Positions 26,662 to 36,177 of a DNA stretch of 64,000 nt are shown here, piece after piece. Below the pieces are notes generated by a model. The model saw nothing but the letters and a program-made list of their open reading frames with translations, did no database searches and was not told where the DNA came from. Source of the DNA: Lentibacter sp. GTDB taxonomy: Bacteria; Pseudomonadota; Alphaproteobacteria; Rhodobacterales; Rhodobacteraceae. The DNA is taken from assembly GCA_016744435.1 (NCBI GenBank), contig JADGEJ010000003.1:1-64000 (forward strand), given 5' to 3'. Each line of letters starts with the position of its first letter. Position 1 is the stretch's first letter. Both the position numbers and the translations under genes were made by a program.

Positions 26662-28071
26662 CTATTCGCGGAAGGCGCGCTCGAAGTAGTCGGAGAATGG
26701 CTTGATAAGATAGTCCATCGGGCTGCGCTCGGAGGTGAGGATATAGGCCTCGGCGGGCATGCCCGGAATGAGCACAGCGCCTTCGGGGAGCTTGGCGAGT
26801 TCGCCCTCGCCGAGCGCGATCTCGGCGCGGTAATAGGATGTGCCGCGCGCTTCGTCGGTGAAGCTATCCGCAGAGACTTGCACAACCTGCCCGAACAGCT
26901 CAGGGGTGCGCCGCTGATCAAGTGCAGAAAATCGCAGGTTTACTTTTTGGCCTGCATAGATCTGGTCAATATGGATCGGCGGAACTTGCGCCGCGATTAC
27001 CAGAGGGCGGTCTTGCGGGACTATATATGCCACGGGTTCGGCAGCCCGCAGCACCGAGCGTGGCGTGTTGACGGCGAGTCCATAGACCACGCCAGACACC
27101 GGCGCCGCGATCGACAGGCGCGAAAGCTGCTCTTTCAAACGAAGCCGGCGTTCGCGCAGCTCAAGCTCTTGCAAACGCACGTCGCGCAACTGGGTGATAG
27201 CTTCTTCGCGCACGGTGTTCGCAAGCTTGAGGCTGCCTATTTCGGATTCGATAATGCGGCCTTGCGCCTGCGCTTTCTGTGCTGTCAGCTCGCCAGCGAG
27301 CCCTTTAAGGCGCGCCTCTTCACGTTGCAAAGACAGCACGCGCGATGACTGCGCCAAACCACGCTCGAGCAGGCTTGTCTGGTTCGCCAATTCTTCGGCG
27401 ATGAGGCCAATCTGCACAACGAGTGCCTCTGTTTGGGCTTCAATGCCGCGCACCTGATCAGCGATCTGGTCACGTTGTTTGGCGAGTTGCTCGCGCTCGC
27501 GCGTCACGCTTTCACGGCGGGCAAGAAACAGGCGTTTTTGGCCATCAATCAGGTCAGCGACTTCAGCGCTCTGGGCGGCCAATGTGGCAAGCTCACTATC
27601 AACCACAAGGTGGTCTGCGGCGTCACGCTCGGCCTCAAGGCGGGCGCTGCGCGACAGGATCTCAAACAGCTGGCCTTCGACGATGGAAAGCTGAGATTGA
27701 ATCGACGCGCTCTCAAGCTCAAGCAGGACTTGGCCCGCTGAAACGATATCGCCTTCTTTAACCTTGATCTGCGCGACCACACCGCCGTCTGGGTGCTGCA
27801 CGACTTGGCGGTTTTGCTCGACTTCGACGCGCCCACTGGCCACAATTGCGCCTGCGAGCGAGCTGAACACCGACCAGCCGCCAAACCCACCAACCAGCAA
27901 TAGCGTGGCCAAAAGGCCAACGAAAACAGGCATGCGCGCGGGCCAATTGCGCTTGACGTCCGCGCTGGCTTGGGCCTCGGCTTTCGGCGCGGTTAGATTG
28001 GCGGGCAGGGTGTTTGGCCGCTTCGCCAGAGCTGTTTTTCTGGCTGCCTTATTGTGAGACTTACGCTCCAC
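26662..28071 (-). CDS. Type I secretion membrane-fusion protein (HlyD/PrtE family)
   Basis: A 469-residue periplasmic adaptor. One membrane helix lies at about 48-68 (FVGLLATLLLVGGFGGWSVF), then a lipoyl-like segment (GVVAQIKVKEGDIVSAGQVL), a long coiled-coil hairpin (about 125-325), and a beta-barrel end with GMPAEAYILTSERSPMDYL, the HlyD signature. The start is a GTG at 28071, sharing a base with the ABC gene stop (TAGTG). It links the ABC exporter to a TolC-type outer-membrane channel that is not encoded here. Confidence 0.92.
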   Translation of the reverse strand: MERKSHNKAARKTALAKRPNTLPANLTAPKAEAQASADVKRNWPARMPVFVGLLATLLLVGGFGGWSVFSSLAGAIVASGRVEVEQNRQVVQHPDGGVVAQIKVKEGDIVSAGQVLLELESASIQSQLSIVEGQLFEILSRSARLEAERDAADHLVVDSELATLAAQSAEVADLIDGQKRLFLARRESVTREREQLAKQRDQIADQVRGIEAQTEALVVQIGLIAEELANQTSLLERGLAQSSRVLSLQREEARLKGLAGELTAQKAQAQGRIIESEIGSLKLANTVREEAITQLRDVRLQELELRERRLRLKEQLSRLSIAAPVSGVVYGLAVNTPRSVLRAAEPVAYIVPQDRPLVIAAQVPPIHIDQIYAGQKVNLRFSALDQRRTPELFGQVVQVSADSFTDEARGTSYYRAEIALGEGELAKLPEGAVLIPGMPAEAYILTSERSPMDYLIKPFSDYFERAFRE

Positions 28072-29849
28072 TAAACGCCTCCTTTCGGATCAGGCTTGGG
28101 AGGCTGGCTTGGCCCGGTTTGGGGCGGCGCGGCTTGCGCTGGTGCCGCCAAATCTGCGTGGTTTTGCACGACGCGGCGCAAAACTTCATCCTTCGGGCCA
28201 TAGGCAATGAGGCGGCCGTCTTCGAGCATCAGCAGCAAGTCACATTGCTCAATCGCGGCGGGCCTGTGCGCCATAATCAGCACCGATCCGCCGCGCTGTG
28301 TAAAGCTTTTGATGGCTTGGTTGAGGGCTTGGCTGCCGTCATTGTCGAGGTTGGAGTTTGGCTCATCCAGAATGAGCAAAACCGGGTCGCCATACATTGC
28401 GCGGGCCAGCCCGATGCGCTGGATTTGACCGCCAGACAGACGCCCGCCATTGGCCGAGACCCGGCTGTCATAACCTTCGGGCAATTTGACGATCATGTCG
28501 TGGGCATCCGCGCGTTTGGCGGCGTTGACAACCTCCTCGGCGTCGGGCGCTTCAGAGAGCTTGGCGATGTTTTCAGCGATGGTGCCGTCAAACAGCTCAA
28601 CCCGTTGTGGCAGATAGCCAATGAGCGCGCCTAGAATGCTCGGATCATATTGCTCAAGCGCGGCTCCATCGAGGCGGATTTTGCCGCCTGCGGGCCGCCA
28701 AGCCCCCGTCAGGGCGCGCGCAAGGGTTGACTTCCCTGCGCCTGACTTGCCGATCACGCCAACGGCCTGTCCGGGTTTAAGCGTGAAGTTTACCAACTTA
28801 AGCGCGGCCTGCGCTTCGCCAGGGGGGACAACTGTCGCTTGCTGCACTTCCAGCAAGGCTTGCGGCCGCGGCAAGGGGGTGCGCACATGCTCAGGTGGCA
28901 CCTCGGAAAGCAGGGTTTCCAGCGTGTGCCAGCCTTTGCGGGCACGCTCAAACAAGGGCCATTGTCCGATGGTCATCTCGATGGGGGCAAGGGCACGGCC
29001 CATCAAGATGGAACCTGCGATCATCGCGCCCGGTGTCAGCTCTGCGTAGAGGACAAGATAGGCACCAAGGCCGAGCATGGCTGATTGCAGCAGGAGCCGG
29101 AAGGCCTTGCCCGCGGTGGAAAAACTGCCGCCAAGATCGGCGGCGTGCATGTGCTCGCTCAGCGCTTTGGTGCGGGACTTTTGCCAGCGTTGGAACGCAG
29201 CATCACGCATGCCCATAGCTTGGATCATCTCCGATTCTGCGCGCAGCTGCTCTGAGAGCATTTCGGAATGGGCCGTAGCGTGGTTTGCGGCCGTCAGTGG
29301 GCGGCGGGTTGCCGTCAGGTTGGCCAGAGTCAAAGCCACAAGAAGCAGCCCGCCTAGGACGGCCAGAATGCCGAGCCAAGGGTGAAACAGGAATATCCCG
29401 AACAAGAAGAGCGGCGTGAACGGCAGGTCAAACAGCGCCATGAGTGCAGGCGAGGTGAGCAGGCGCTGCACAGCTTCCAGATCCCGCAGGGCGGTGGCGC
29501 TTTCATCCCGAATCCCCAGAGCGTTTTTGCGAATAACCGCGTCAAACACCCGCTGATCAAGACGCGCCTGAAAGCGCGCGCCAACCCGCGCCATGATTCG
29601 CCCGCGCGCGTAATCAAGCAGGCCCATCATGGTGTACAGGAACACGACAAGCACCGTCAGCGCGACCAGAGTTGCCTCGGATCGTGAGCCAAGAACACGG
29701 TCATAGACTTGCAACATATAGAGCGGGCCAGTGAGCATGAGCAGGTTAACAAACACGCTGAACAGGCCGGCGGCCCAGAACAGGCCACGGCTTTCGCGCC
29801 GCGCACGGCGCAGCTCATCTTGTCCGATTTGAAGATTGGGCTTTTTCAT
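28071..29849 (-). CDS. Type I secretion ABC transporter (PrtD-like permease/ATPase)
   Basis: A 592-residue exporter with an N-terminal six-helix domain (about 25-310) and an ATPase domain. VGVIGKSGAGKSTLARAL is Walker A, GGRLSGGQIQRIGLARAM the ABC signature, and VLLILDEPNSNLD Walker B. There is no C39 peptidase domain, so it would export unprocessed RTX-type substrates with C-terminal signals. No RTX or other glycine-rich repeat protein lies in the window. The ATG at 29849 is preferred over one at 29909, whose extra residues look unlike the family. The Pro-rich C-terminal tail is short and low in complexity. Confidence 0.93.
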   Translation of the reverse strand: MKKPNLQIGQDELRRARRESRGLFWAAGLFSVFVNLLMLTGPLYMLQVYDRVLGSRSEATLVALTVLVVFLYTMMGLLDYARGRIMARVGARFQARLDQRVFDAVIRKNALGIRDESATALRDLEAVQRLLTSPALMALFDLPFTPLFLFGIFLFHPWLGILAVLGGLLLVALTLANLTATRRPLTAANHATAHSEMLSEQLRAESEMIQAMGMRDAAFQRWQKSRTKALSEHMHAADLGGSFSTAGKAFRLLLQSAMLGLGAYLVLYAELTPGAMIAGSILMGRALAPIEMTIGQWPLFERARKGWHTLETLLSEVPPEHVRTPLPRPQALLEVQQATVVPPGEAQAALKLVNFTLKPGQAVGVIGKSGAGKSTLARALTGAWRPAGGKIRLDGAALEQYDPSILGALIGYLPQRVELFDGTIAENIAKLSEAPDAEEVVNAAKRADAHDMIVKLPEGYDSRVSANGGRLSGGQIQRIGLARAMYGDPVLLILDEPNSNLDNDGSQALNQAIKSFTQRGGSVLIMAHRPAAIEQCDLLLMLEDGRLIAYGPKDEVLRRVVQNHADLAAPAQAAPPQTGPSQPPKPDPKGGV

Positions 29850-30024
29850 CAGGGCCTTTCTAAGCGCAACCGCTATCAAAGTGCTTAAAACGCGCAAGAA
29901 ATAGCTCAATTATAGTGCGACCCTGTTTCTAAAGTGCCACAGATGGGAGAGAACCCTTCCGCTCCCATGGACTTGAGGGCATGATGACTTAGATGAACGC
30001 ATGAGTTTTCGGGAAGGGTGTCGG

Positions 30025-30777
30025 GTGATTTCTCGCGGTATCAAAACAGTTTTGGCGATTTCAATCGCGGCAATGCTTGCGGGGTGTAACAACCCGCCTG
30101 CAGGACATGATCCCGTCATGGCCTTTGATCCGTTCGAAGAGCGTAATCGTGAAAACCACGAACTCACCAAAAAGATCGACAGAGCTTTGGTGCGCCCCGC
30201 TGGTAACGGCTATGTCAAAGTGCTTCCTAAGCCTGTTCAAAAGGGCGTCAGCAACTTCGCGTCAAACCTGTCTTTGCCCGGACTTGTTGTGAACAACCTG
30301 CTGCAAGGCCGTCTTGGAAAAGCGGGCAAAAATACTCTGCGGTTTGCCTTGAACAGCACGATCGGCTTGGGCGGGCTCGTTGATGCGGCGGGTGAGTTCA
30401 AGCTTTACGAAGAAGCCACCGATTTTGGCGAGACGCTTCATGTTTGGGGCGTGCCAGAAGGTGCCTACGTTGAGTTGCCACTGCTCGGGCCGTCAACCGA
30501 GCGCGACGCGGTTGGCAAAGTGGTTGATTTGTTTACAAACCCTGTGTCCTACATTTTGCCCAGCCCAGAGAAATACTACAGCACCGGCGCATCTGTTGCT
30601 TCGCGGTTGGGCGACCGCGGAACCTATGCTGACACACTTGACTCAGTGCTCTATGACAGCGCGGACAGCTATGCGCAGTCACGTGCGATATTTATCCAAA
30701 ACAGGCGGTTTGAGCTGGGGCAAGAAGTGCCCGAGGCCGAGATCGACCCGTTTGAACTAAACACTCAAGGATTTTGA
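30025..30777 (+). CDS. mlaA: Phospholipid-binding lipoprotein MlaA (VacJ)
   Basis: A 250-residue outer-membrane lipoprotein that removes misplaced phospholipids from the outer leaflet. The signal ends in MLAGC, with Cys21 lipidated; DPFEERNRENHELTKKID and PLLGPSTERDAVGKVVDLFT are family blocks. I choose the GTG at 30025, because GGGAAGGG lies six bases upstream; the ATG at 30001 would lengthen the signal by eight residues and lacks a good site. It is followed three bases later by mlaC. The MlaFEDB inner-membrane complex is not in the window. Confidence 0.9.
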   Translation: MISRGIKTVLAISIAAMLAGCNNPPAGHDPVMAFDPFEERNRENHELTKKIDRALVRPAGNGYVKVLPKPVQKGVSNFASNLSLPGLVVNNLLQGRLGKAGKNTLRFALNSTIGLGGLVDAAGEFKLYEEATDFGETLHVWGVPEGAYVELPLLGPSTERDAVGKVVDLFTNPVSYILPSPEKYYSTGASVASRLGDRGTYADTLDSVLYDSADSYAQSRAIFIQNRRFELGQEVPEAEIDPFELNTQGF

Positions 30778-30779
30778 AG

Positions 30780-31385
30780 ATGAAAAACCTGACACGCCGC
30801 TCCGCTGTTTCTGCAGTTGTCGCAAGCTTTGCTGCCTTTGCTGTCGCTCCGACCTCCGCATTGGCGATCACGGAAGGGCAGGCAAAGTCGCTTGTCGATA
30901 AACTGGTTGGTGAAATCAACAAAGTGATCGCATCAGGTAAATCTGAAGCCAGTATGCTTGGCTCCTTTGAGCGCATCTTCGCGCGTTACTCCGATGTTCC
31001 TTACATGGCAGCCTATACGCTTGGAAACGACGGGCGCCGCGCATCGGCCTCGCAGAAGAAGGCCTATTCGAAGGCATTTCAAGTTTATATCGCGCGCAAG
31101 TACGGCAGCCGTTTCCGCGAGTTTATCGGCGGACGTCTGGAAGTGCAGGGCGTGAAGAAGGTGAAAAAGTGGTATGAAGTCAAAGCCACGGCTTATCTCA
31201 AAGGGCAGGCACCATTTGAAGTGAAGTTCCTTGTTTCCGACCGCTCGGGCGGCAGCAAATTCTTCAACCTCTATGTTGAAGGCATCAACATGCTGCTCAC
31301 CGAGCGCACTGAGATCGGCTCGATGCTTGATAAGCGGCGTGGCAACTTTGACGAGCTGATCGCAGACCTCAAGAAGGCGAGCTAA
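30780..31385 (+). CDS. mlaC: MlaC-like periplasmic phospholipid-binding protein
   Basis: A 201-residue secreted protein (signal about 1-30, ending SALA). FERIFARYSDVPYMAAYTLG and WYEVKATAYLKGQAPFEVKF fit the MlaC/Ttg2D fold, which shuttles phospholipids between MlaA and the inner membrane. A tight two-gene unit with mlaA supports this. The start is ATG at 30780 after AAGG. Its end overlaps the opposing receiver gene by 17 bases. Confidence 0.9.
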   Translation: MKNLTRRSAVSAVVASFAAFAVAPTSALAITEGQAKSLVDKLVGEINKVIASGKSEASMLGSFERIFARYSDVPYMAAYTLGNDGRRASASQKKAYSKAFQVYIARKYGSRFREFIGGRLEVQGVKKVKKWYEVKATAYLKGQAPFEVKFLVSDRSGGSKFFNLYVEGINMLLTERTEIGSMLDKRRGNFDELIADLKKAS

Positions 31386-31758
31386 GCGTTTTTCGGTTGG
31401 TGGTGCGGGTGTAATGCTCGGCCATCGCTGCGATGTCGTCGGGCGCGGTATCACTTTGGATCAGCGCGCAAGCGTTTGAGCAAAGGTTGAAGATCGAACC
31501 ATCAGAGAAGAACGAGCTGCTGGTTACGAAGATAATCTGAGCGTCGGGTTGGCGAAAATTGGCAAAATCAGCCACGGCCAGTGCACTGCCGCCTTCAAGT
31601 TCGAGATCTAAAATAAGCAGGTCAAACAGCTGCTCTTGTAGCATCGACACGGCGCTGTCTTCGTTTAGAGCAATGGCTGTGGTCGCTCCTTGCCGATCAA
31701 GATGCCTTTTCCAAAGCGCACCAAGGTCGGCAACGGGTTCAACAATTAGTACTTTCAA
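31369..31758 (-). CDS. Orphan single-domain response-regulator receiver, atypical
   Basis: A 129-residue receiver with no output domain. LLILDLELEGGSALAV places the phospho-acceptor at Asp51, and IIFVTSSSFF holds the conserved Thr/Ser at the end of strand 4. The conserved Lys at the end of strand 5 is not visible: the region reads NACALIQSDTA. Acidic residues at the start (VEPVAD) are also shifted from the usual DDE pattern. It may therefore signal weakly or independently of phosphorylation. No kinase gene is adjacent. Confidence 0.82.
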   Translation of the reverse strand: MKVLIVEPVADLGALWKRHLDRQGATTAIALNEDSAVSMLQEQLFDLLILDLELEGGSALAVADFANFRQPDAQIIFVTSSSFFSDGSIFNLCSNACALIQSDTAPDDIAAMAEHYTRTTNRKTLSSPS

Positions 31759-32047
31759 AACAGCCTCGGGTAAACAATTGTGATGACAGACTTGATATCA
31801 GTATAGAAGACATTCTCGACTACACGATTGCTTTATCTTGATGCAAGATATGAATGGCTAATTCCCGCTCAGATTTTGTTGAGAATGCGGAGAACGCCTT
31901 AGTGTTTGAGTAAAATTTTAACTATCTGCCGGTGGGGCTCATTCCATAATGGAAGAGATGCGCTAGTTCTGAGATGCGCTTACTTGCATAAACAGCGGTT
32001 TTGCGCTTTTTGGAGCAGAACTTTCTTTCGCAAGGACTGGAACTCAA

Positions 32048-33229
32048 ATGCGCAAACTGCTTTTCACAACGCTCACGGCTTTTGGGCTCGCAATAGGGGC
32101 AGGCGCGTCTGCGCAACAAGGGTGCGGCGGAAGCTTTCCCAGTTTCGTGAATGGCTTGAAAGCAGAGGCGCGTGCCAAAGGCTACGACGCCAAACTCACG
32201 AACAATTTCTTCGCCAATGTGCGCCAAGATCGTAAAGTGATCAAAGCCGACCGCGCGCAAGGCGTGTTTCAGCTGGACTTTACGGCGTTTTCGCGCCGGC
32301 TGATTTCTAATGCGCGGATCAACAAGGGCCGCAGCAATGCCAAAAAGTATAGCCGCACGTTTTCGCGTATGGAGCGCGAGTATGGTGTCAGCCGTGGAGT
32401 GCTTTTGGCCTTTTGGGCCTTTGAGACGGACTACGGCAGCTTTCAGGGCAACTTCAACACTCTGAACGCGCTGGCGACGCTGAGCCATGACTGCCGACGC
32501 CCACACCTGTTTCGCCCACAAGTGTTTGCGGCGCTTGAGCTGTACAAACGCGGAGAATTTAGCCCGACCAAAACAACAGGAGCTTGGGCTGGTGAGATCG
32601 GAATGGTGCAAATGTTGCCGCAAGACATCATCGACAATGGCGTTGATGGCGACGGGGACGGCAAAGTCAGGTTGAAGACGTCGGCCACCGATGCGCTTTT
32701 GAGTGGGGCCAAAATGTTGCGCCACTTGGGCTGGCGGGCCGGGGAACCTTGGCTGCAGGAAGTCGCTGTGCCGAGCAATCTGGACTGGTCAAAAACTGGC
32801 CTGCGCACGCAGCTTAAGGCCTCTGACTGGGCCAAGATGGGGGTGAAGCCACGCCATGGAAAGCTGGCTGGCAAGTTGCCGGCCTCGTTGCTTTTGCCAC
32901 AAGGGCGAAAAGGCCCTGCTTTCTTGGCATATCCGAATTTTCGGGTCTATTTCGAGTGGAACCAGAGCTATACCTATGTACTGACGGCGGCATATTTTGC
33001 CAACCGTCTTGAAGGTGGGCCGGTTTATAACCCTGGTAAGCCTGATCGCGGCCTGAGCGGGCCAGACATGAAGCGCTTGCAAGAGAAACTGACGCGCCGT
33101 GGCTATGACGTTGGTAAGATCGACGGTATTTTGGGCTCGGGCACACGTGCGGCCGTACAGGACACCCAAAAGAAACTTGGCATGCCGGCCGATGCTTGGC
33201 CGACACTCCAGTTGCTTAACCGACTTTAA
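32048..33229 (+). CDS. MltB-like lytic murein transglycosylase with peptidoglycan-binding domain
   Basis: A 393-residue exported enzyme: signal peptide to about residue 22, a lytic transglycosylase domain of MltB type (about 30-320), and a C-terminal PG_binding_1 domain (about 335-390, LQEKLTRRGYDVGKIDGILG). LAFWAFETDYGSFQGNFNTL contains the catalytic Glu in the MltB pattern. It cleaves glycan strands to 1,6-anhydro products. AAGGA precedes the ATG. Confidence 0.92.
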   Translation: MRKLLFTTLTAFGLAIGAGASAQQGCGGSFPSFVNGLKAEARAKGYDAKLTNNFFANVRQDRKVIKADRAQGVFQLDFTAFSRRLISNARINKGRSNAKKYSRTFSRMEREYGVSRGVLLAFWAFETDYGSFQGNFNTLNALATLSHDCRRPHLFRPQVFAALELYKRGEFSPTKTTGAWAGEIGMVQMLPQDIIDNGVDGDGDGKVRLKTSATDALLSGAKMLRHLGWRAGEPWLQEVAVPSNLDWSKTGLRTQLKASDWAKMGVKPRHGKLAGKLPASLLLPQGRKGPAFLAYPNFRVYFEWNQSYTYVLTAAYFANRLEGGPVYNPGKPDRGLSGPDMKRLQEKLTRRGYDVGKIDGILGSGTRAAVQDTQKKLGMPADAWPTLQLLNRL

Positions 33230-33240
33230 CGTCGGATTTG

Positions 33241-33261
33241 AGTATTTTTGCAAAGGAAAAG
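33241..33261 (+). repeat. Copy of the recurrent A-rich intergenic element between convergent genes
   Basis: AGTATTTTTGCAAAGGAAAAG lies between the MltB-like gene and the aminotransferase gene that faces it, 12 bases after the first stop. The following AAGCAC...GTGCTT stem could end both transcripts. Confidence 0.6.
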
Positions 33262-33275
33262 CACTTGAGTGGTGC

Positions 33276-34631
33276 TTAACTTGCGGCGGTGAACCCTGCG
33301 TCGAGCGCGGTTAGAATTGTCTGCACGTCATCGCTTGTCAGCACGAGGGGTGGTGAGAGGATCACGTTTGGTCCGGAGACACGCACCATCGCACCGTTTT
33401 GGTAGGTGACGTCTTGCAGGGTTACGATGCTTGCCTTGTCGATGGGCGTTTTGCTGGCGCGATCCGAGACCAACTCCATCGCGCACATGAGGCCGTGGCC
33501 ACCGCGCACATCACCGATCATGCTGTGCTTGGCTTGCAGCGCTTGCATGCCTGCGAACAGTTCGGCGCCGCGGGCTGCTGCGTTTTCGTTGACCTTCAGG
33601 CGCTTGGTTTCGGCCAAACACGCAAGGGCAGCGGCTGCTCCGACGGGGTGGCCCGAATAGGTGTAGCCATGTCCGATAGCGGCTTTGCCTGAGGTGTCTT
33701 GCTCAAAAACTTGCACGACGTCTTCGGCGATCATCACCGCGCCAAACGGGAAGTAGCCGTTGGTGATCGCTTTGGCGGTGCACATGAAGTCGGGCTTCAC
33801 GCCCCAGTGGCGCGCGCCTGACCATGAGCCTGTGCGGCCAAAGGCTGTGATGACTTCGTCGGAGATGAGCAGAATGCCATTGCGCGTGCAGATGTCGCGC
33901 ACGCCGGGCATGAAGCTTTTGTGTGGTGCAATAACGCCGCCTGCGCCGAGGATCGGCTCCATGATGAAGGCAGCGATGGTGCCCGCGCCTTGAAAGGCGA
34001 TCTCGTCTTCAAGTGCTGCAAGGCAGAGCTGTGCCAGTTTCTCTGGGTCTGTCTCGTTGAACGGGTTGCGGTAGGTGTAGGGTGCGGGGATGTGGAAACA
34101 ACCCGCCAAAAGTGGCTCGTAAGCCGTGCGGAAGTTGGCATTGCCATTGACAGACGCACCGCCAAAATGCGTGCCGTGATAGCCCTTTTTGAGCGAGAGG
34201 AACTTGGTGCGTGCTGGCTCGCCCTTAACTTTGTGATACTGTCGCGCGAGGCGCAGAGCTGTTTCAACCGAGTCTGAGCCACCGGAGGTGTAGAATGCGC
34301 GCGTGAGCCCGTCTGGCTCAAAGAAGTCGCGCAGCTCTTCGGAAAGCTCGATGACGGCATCGTTGGTGGTGCCACGGAACGTGGAATAGTAAGGCAGTTG
34401 CTCAAGTTGGGCCGCGATCGCGTCTTTCACCGGCTGGCAGGAGAAACCGAGGTTTACGTTCCAGAGGCCGCCGACACCGTCGACAACTTCGTGGCCGTCG
34501 ACATCGGAAATGCGCACACCCTGCGCGCTTGTTACGATTGTTGGCGGATTGGCAAGGCTATCGGCGGGGTGCGCCATTGGATGCCACATCGAGCGGGCGT
34601 TTTTCTCTTTGAGGAAGTTACTATCTTTCAT
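33276..34631 (-). CDS. Class III PLP-dependent aminotransferase
   Basis: A 451-residue omega-aminotransferase-type enzyme. FYTSGGSDSVETALRLARQY binds the cofactor phosphate, LLISDEVITAFGRTG contains Asp258 that contacts the pyridine nitrogen, and CTAKAITNGYFPFGAV has the Schiff-base Lys287. The length and HPMAHPADSLANPP N-terminus match the beta-alanine/taurine-pyruvate group, though some relatives are phospho-lyases. It overlaps the HAD gene by 4 bases, and its operon faces a Tct transporter and aldehyde dehydrogenase operon. An amine or amino-acid substrate converted to an aldehyde is a fair inference. Confidence 0.9.
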   Translation of the reverse strand: MKDSNFLKEKNARSMWHPMAHPADSLANPPTIVTSAQGVRISDVDGHEVVDGVGGLWNVNLGFSCQPVKDAIAAQLEQLPYYSTFRGTTNDAVIELSEELRDFFEPDGLTRAFYTSGGSDSVETALRLARQYHKVKGEPARTKFLSLKKGYHGTHFGGASVNGNANFRTAYEPLLAGCFHIPAPYTYRNPFNETDPEKLAQLCLAALEDEIAFQGAGTIAAFIMEPILGAGGVIAPHKSFMPGVRDICTRNGILLISDEVITAFGRTGSWSGARHWGVKPDFMCTAKAITNGYFPFGAVMIAEDVVQVFEQDTSGKAAIGHGYTYSGHPVGAAAALACLAETKRLKVNENAAARGAELFAGMQALQAKHSMIGDVRGGHGLMCAMELVSDRASKTPIDKASIVTLQDVTYQNGAMVRVSGPNVILSPPLVLTSDDVQTILTALDAGFTAAS

Positions 34632-35293
34632 GTCGTGGTCCTTTCAGGAAGGCCCAGGAGGCCAAGCGCCTCTTGGTAGCTTGTTGCGGGTGAGGTGACG
34701 TCAAAGTGCACGCGGGGTAGGCCAATCGCGTCAGCACCTTTGATATTTCGGAGTTGGTCATCGACAAAAACGCAGGCGCTGGCGGGCAGGGCAAGCTCTT
34801 CCAGCACGGCCTCATAGGCGCGGGCGTCGGGCTTGAGGATGCCTGTGTAGGTGGCGTCGACAATCACCTCGAAGTCTTTGAGAAACGGCAACTTCTCGCG
34901 AAAATCAGCACCATAGAAGAGATCAAGCTCGTTAGACAGAATAGCAAGGCGGATGTCCGCCCCTTTGCATGCGGCAATGCAGGCGCGGAATTCCGGACGG
35001 ATAACTGCGTCAGGGTCGGCCCCGCGGGCGGCGCGCACGAACTGGCTCATCTCTGTCCAGTCTTCGCCAACGAGCTGGCCAACTTCGCGGGTGCGCTGGC
35101 CCCAATAGTTGCGTTCAGTCATCTCGTCAGCCTGCATGGCGCGCCATGGGGTGTCGGAATCAGGCGCAAACGGGCCCTGCCAAGTAAGGCTGCCTGTTGG
35201 CAGGCCAAGGGCCGCCTCAGTTAGGTCGTGGGTTTCAAACAACGTGCGCGACACGACGCCGCCAAAGTCGAGAATAAGAGCTTGAGCGGTCAT
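34628..35293 (-). CDS. HAD-superfamily hydrolase
   Basis: A 221-residue HAD protein. ALILDFGGVVSRTLFE carries the nucleophile Asp9 in the DFGGV variant, where the second Asp is replaced; LAILSNELD and FVDDQLRNIKGADAIGLP give the remaining motifs (Ser/Asn, Asp-Asp). The cap is helical (type IA). It lies between an IclR regulator and an aminotransferase with ATGA overlaps on both sides. A phosphatase acting on the locus substrate is plausible but unproven. The ATG at 35293 is chosen; the longer frame overlaps iclR in full. Confidence 0.87.
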   Translation of the reverse strand: MTAQALILDFGGVVSRTLFETHDLTEAALGLPTGSLTWQGPFAPDSDTPWRAMQADEMTERNYWGQRTREVGQLVGEDWTEMSQFVRAARGADPDAVIRPEFRACIAACKGADIRLAILSNELDLFYGADFREKLPFLKDFEVIVDATYTGILKPDARAYEAVLEELALPASACVFVDDQLRNIKGADAIGLPRVHFDVTSPATSYQEALGLLGLPERTTT

Positions 35294-36066
35294 ACTGACA
35301 CCTCTCTGAATGAAGGCGGAAGAAAGCCCCCTGTGGAGCGCGTAAGGCGCGGAGCTGCCTGGCGCAGGTTTGATCGGATAGACGCGCGCAATGTGGAATC
35401 CATTCGTGACACAGGCGCGGCGACGGCGAGCGCTCCGATGCAAACCTGACGTGCATCAAACAGCGGCATGGCATGGGTGTGCACATCATCTTCGAAGTTC
35501 GCGATGGACTCGGCGATGCCGTCTTGACGTACTTGTGCGAGGGTCACGCGCAGCCTTTCCGGATCAGTCTCGGTGTTGGCAGTGCGTGCCTCAAGCGGTT
35601 CAGCAAGCGCAGCCTCCACAAATGCAGGGGGTGAGAAAGCGAGGACCGAGAGGCCCGAACTTGTCGCGTGAAGCGGCAAGACTTCGGCGTCTTCCATTGT
35701 AACGCGGGTGCCGTGTTGGAGCGAATAGACGTAGGCCAAAGTGCTCAGTGTCTGGCCTTGTAAGAGAGAAACATGAGCGGTTTCACCGGTTGCTTCGGCG
35801 AGTTCTGAAAGCACAGTTTGCGCAATTTCGCGCATTGGAACGGCGGCTTCTCGCAGGGCTGCAAGGCGTAAGAATGCGACGCCGAGGCGGTACTCGCGGC
35901 CTGACTCTGCCTGCTCAACGAACCCCTGCTCCTGCAAATCGCTCATCAAACGGTGCACAGTTGCCTTGTTTAGCCCAGATAAGCGGGACAGCTCGCTAAG
36001 CCCGATGTGGCTACGAGTGCGAGAGAAGTAAGTCAGCAAAGACAGCGCTTTAGAGACGGTTCCCAT
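35290..36066 (-). CDS. IclR-family transcriptional regulator
   Basis: A 258-residue regulator with the IclR layout: winged HTH (about 1-70, IGLSELSRLSGLNKATVHRL then GREYRLGVAFLRL) and an effector domain (about 85-250, with SIANFEDDVHTHAMPLFD). The ATG at 36066 gives the usual MGTVSKALSLL opening; a longer open frame extends into the promoter. It overlaps the HAD gene by 4 bases and diverges from tctC, across 156 bases that hold a GAACC dyad. It most likely controls both operons. Confidence 0.9.
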   Translation of the reverse strand: MGTVSKALSLLTYFSRTRSHIGLSELSRLSGLNKATVHRLMSDLQEQGFVEQAESGREYRLGVAFLRLAALREAAVPMREIAQTVLSELAEATGETAHVSLLQGQTLSTLAYVYSLQHGTRVTMEDAEVLPLHATSSGLSVLAFSPPAFVEAALAEPLEARTANTETDPERLRVTLAQVRQDGIAESIANFEDDVHTHAMPLFDARQVCIGALAVAAPVSRMDSTLRASIRSNLRQAAPRLTRSTGGFLPPSFREVSV

Positions 36067-36177
36067 TGTCGGCTTTCTCGCCCAAAATATGGGCGCTTGC
36101 GGTTTGGAGTGCCTTGATGAAAGGTTCACATGTTAAATTTGTTGACAGACTCAGGGTGGCGATGTCAATCTATTTTA

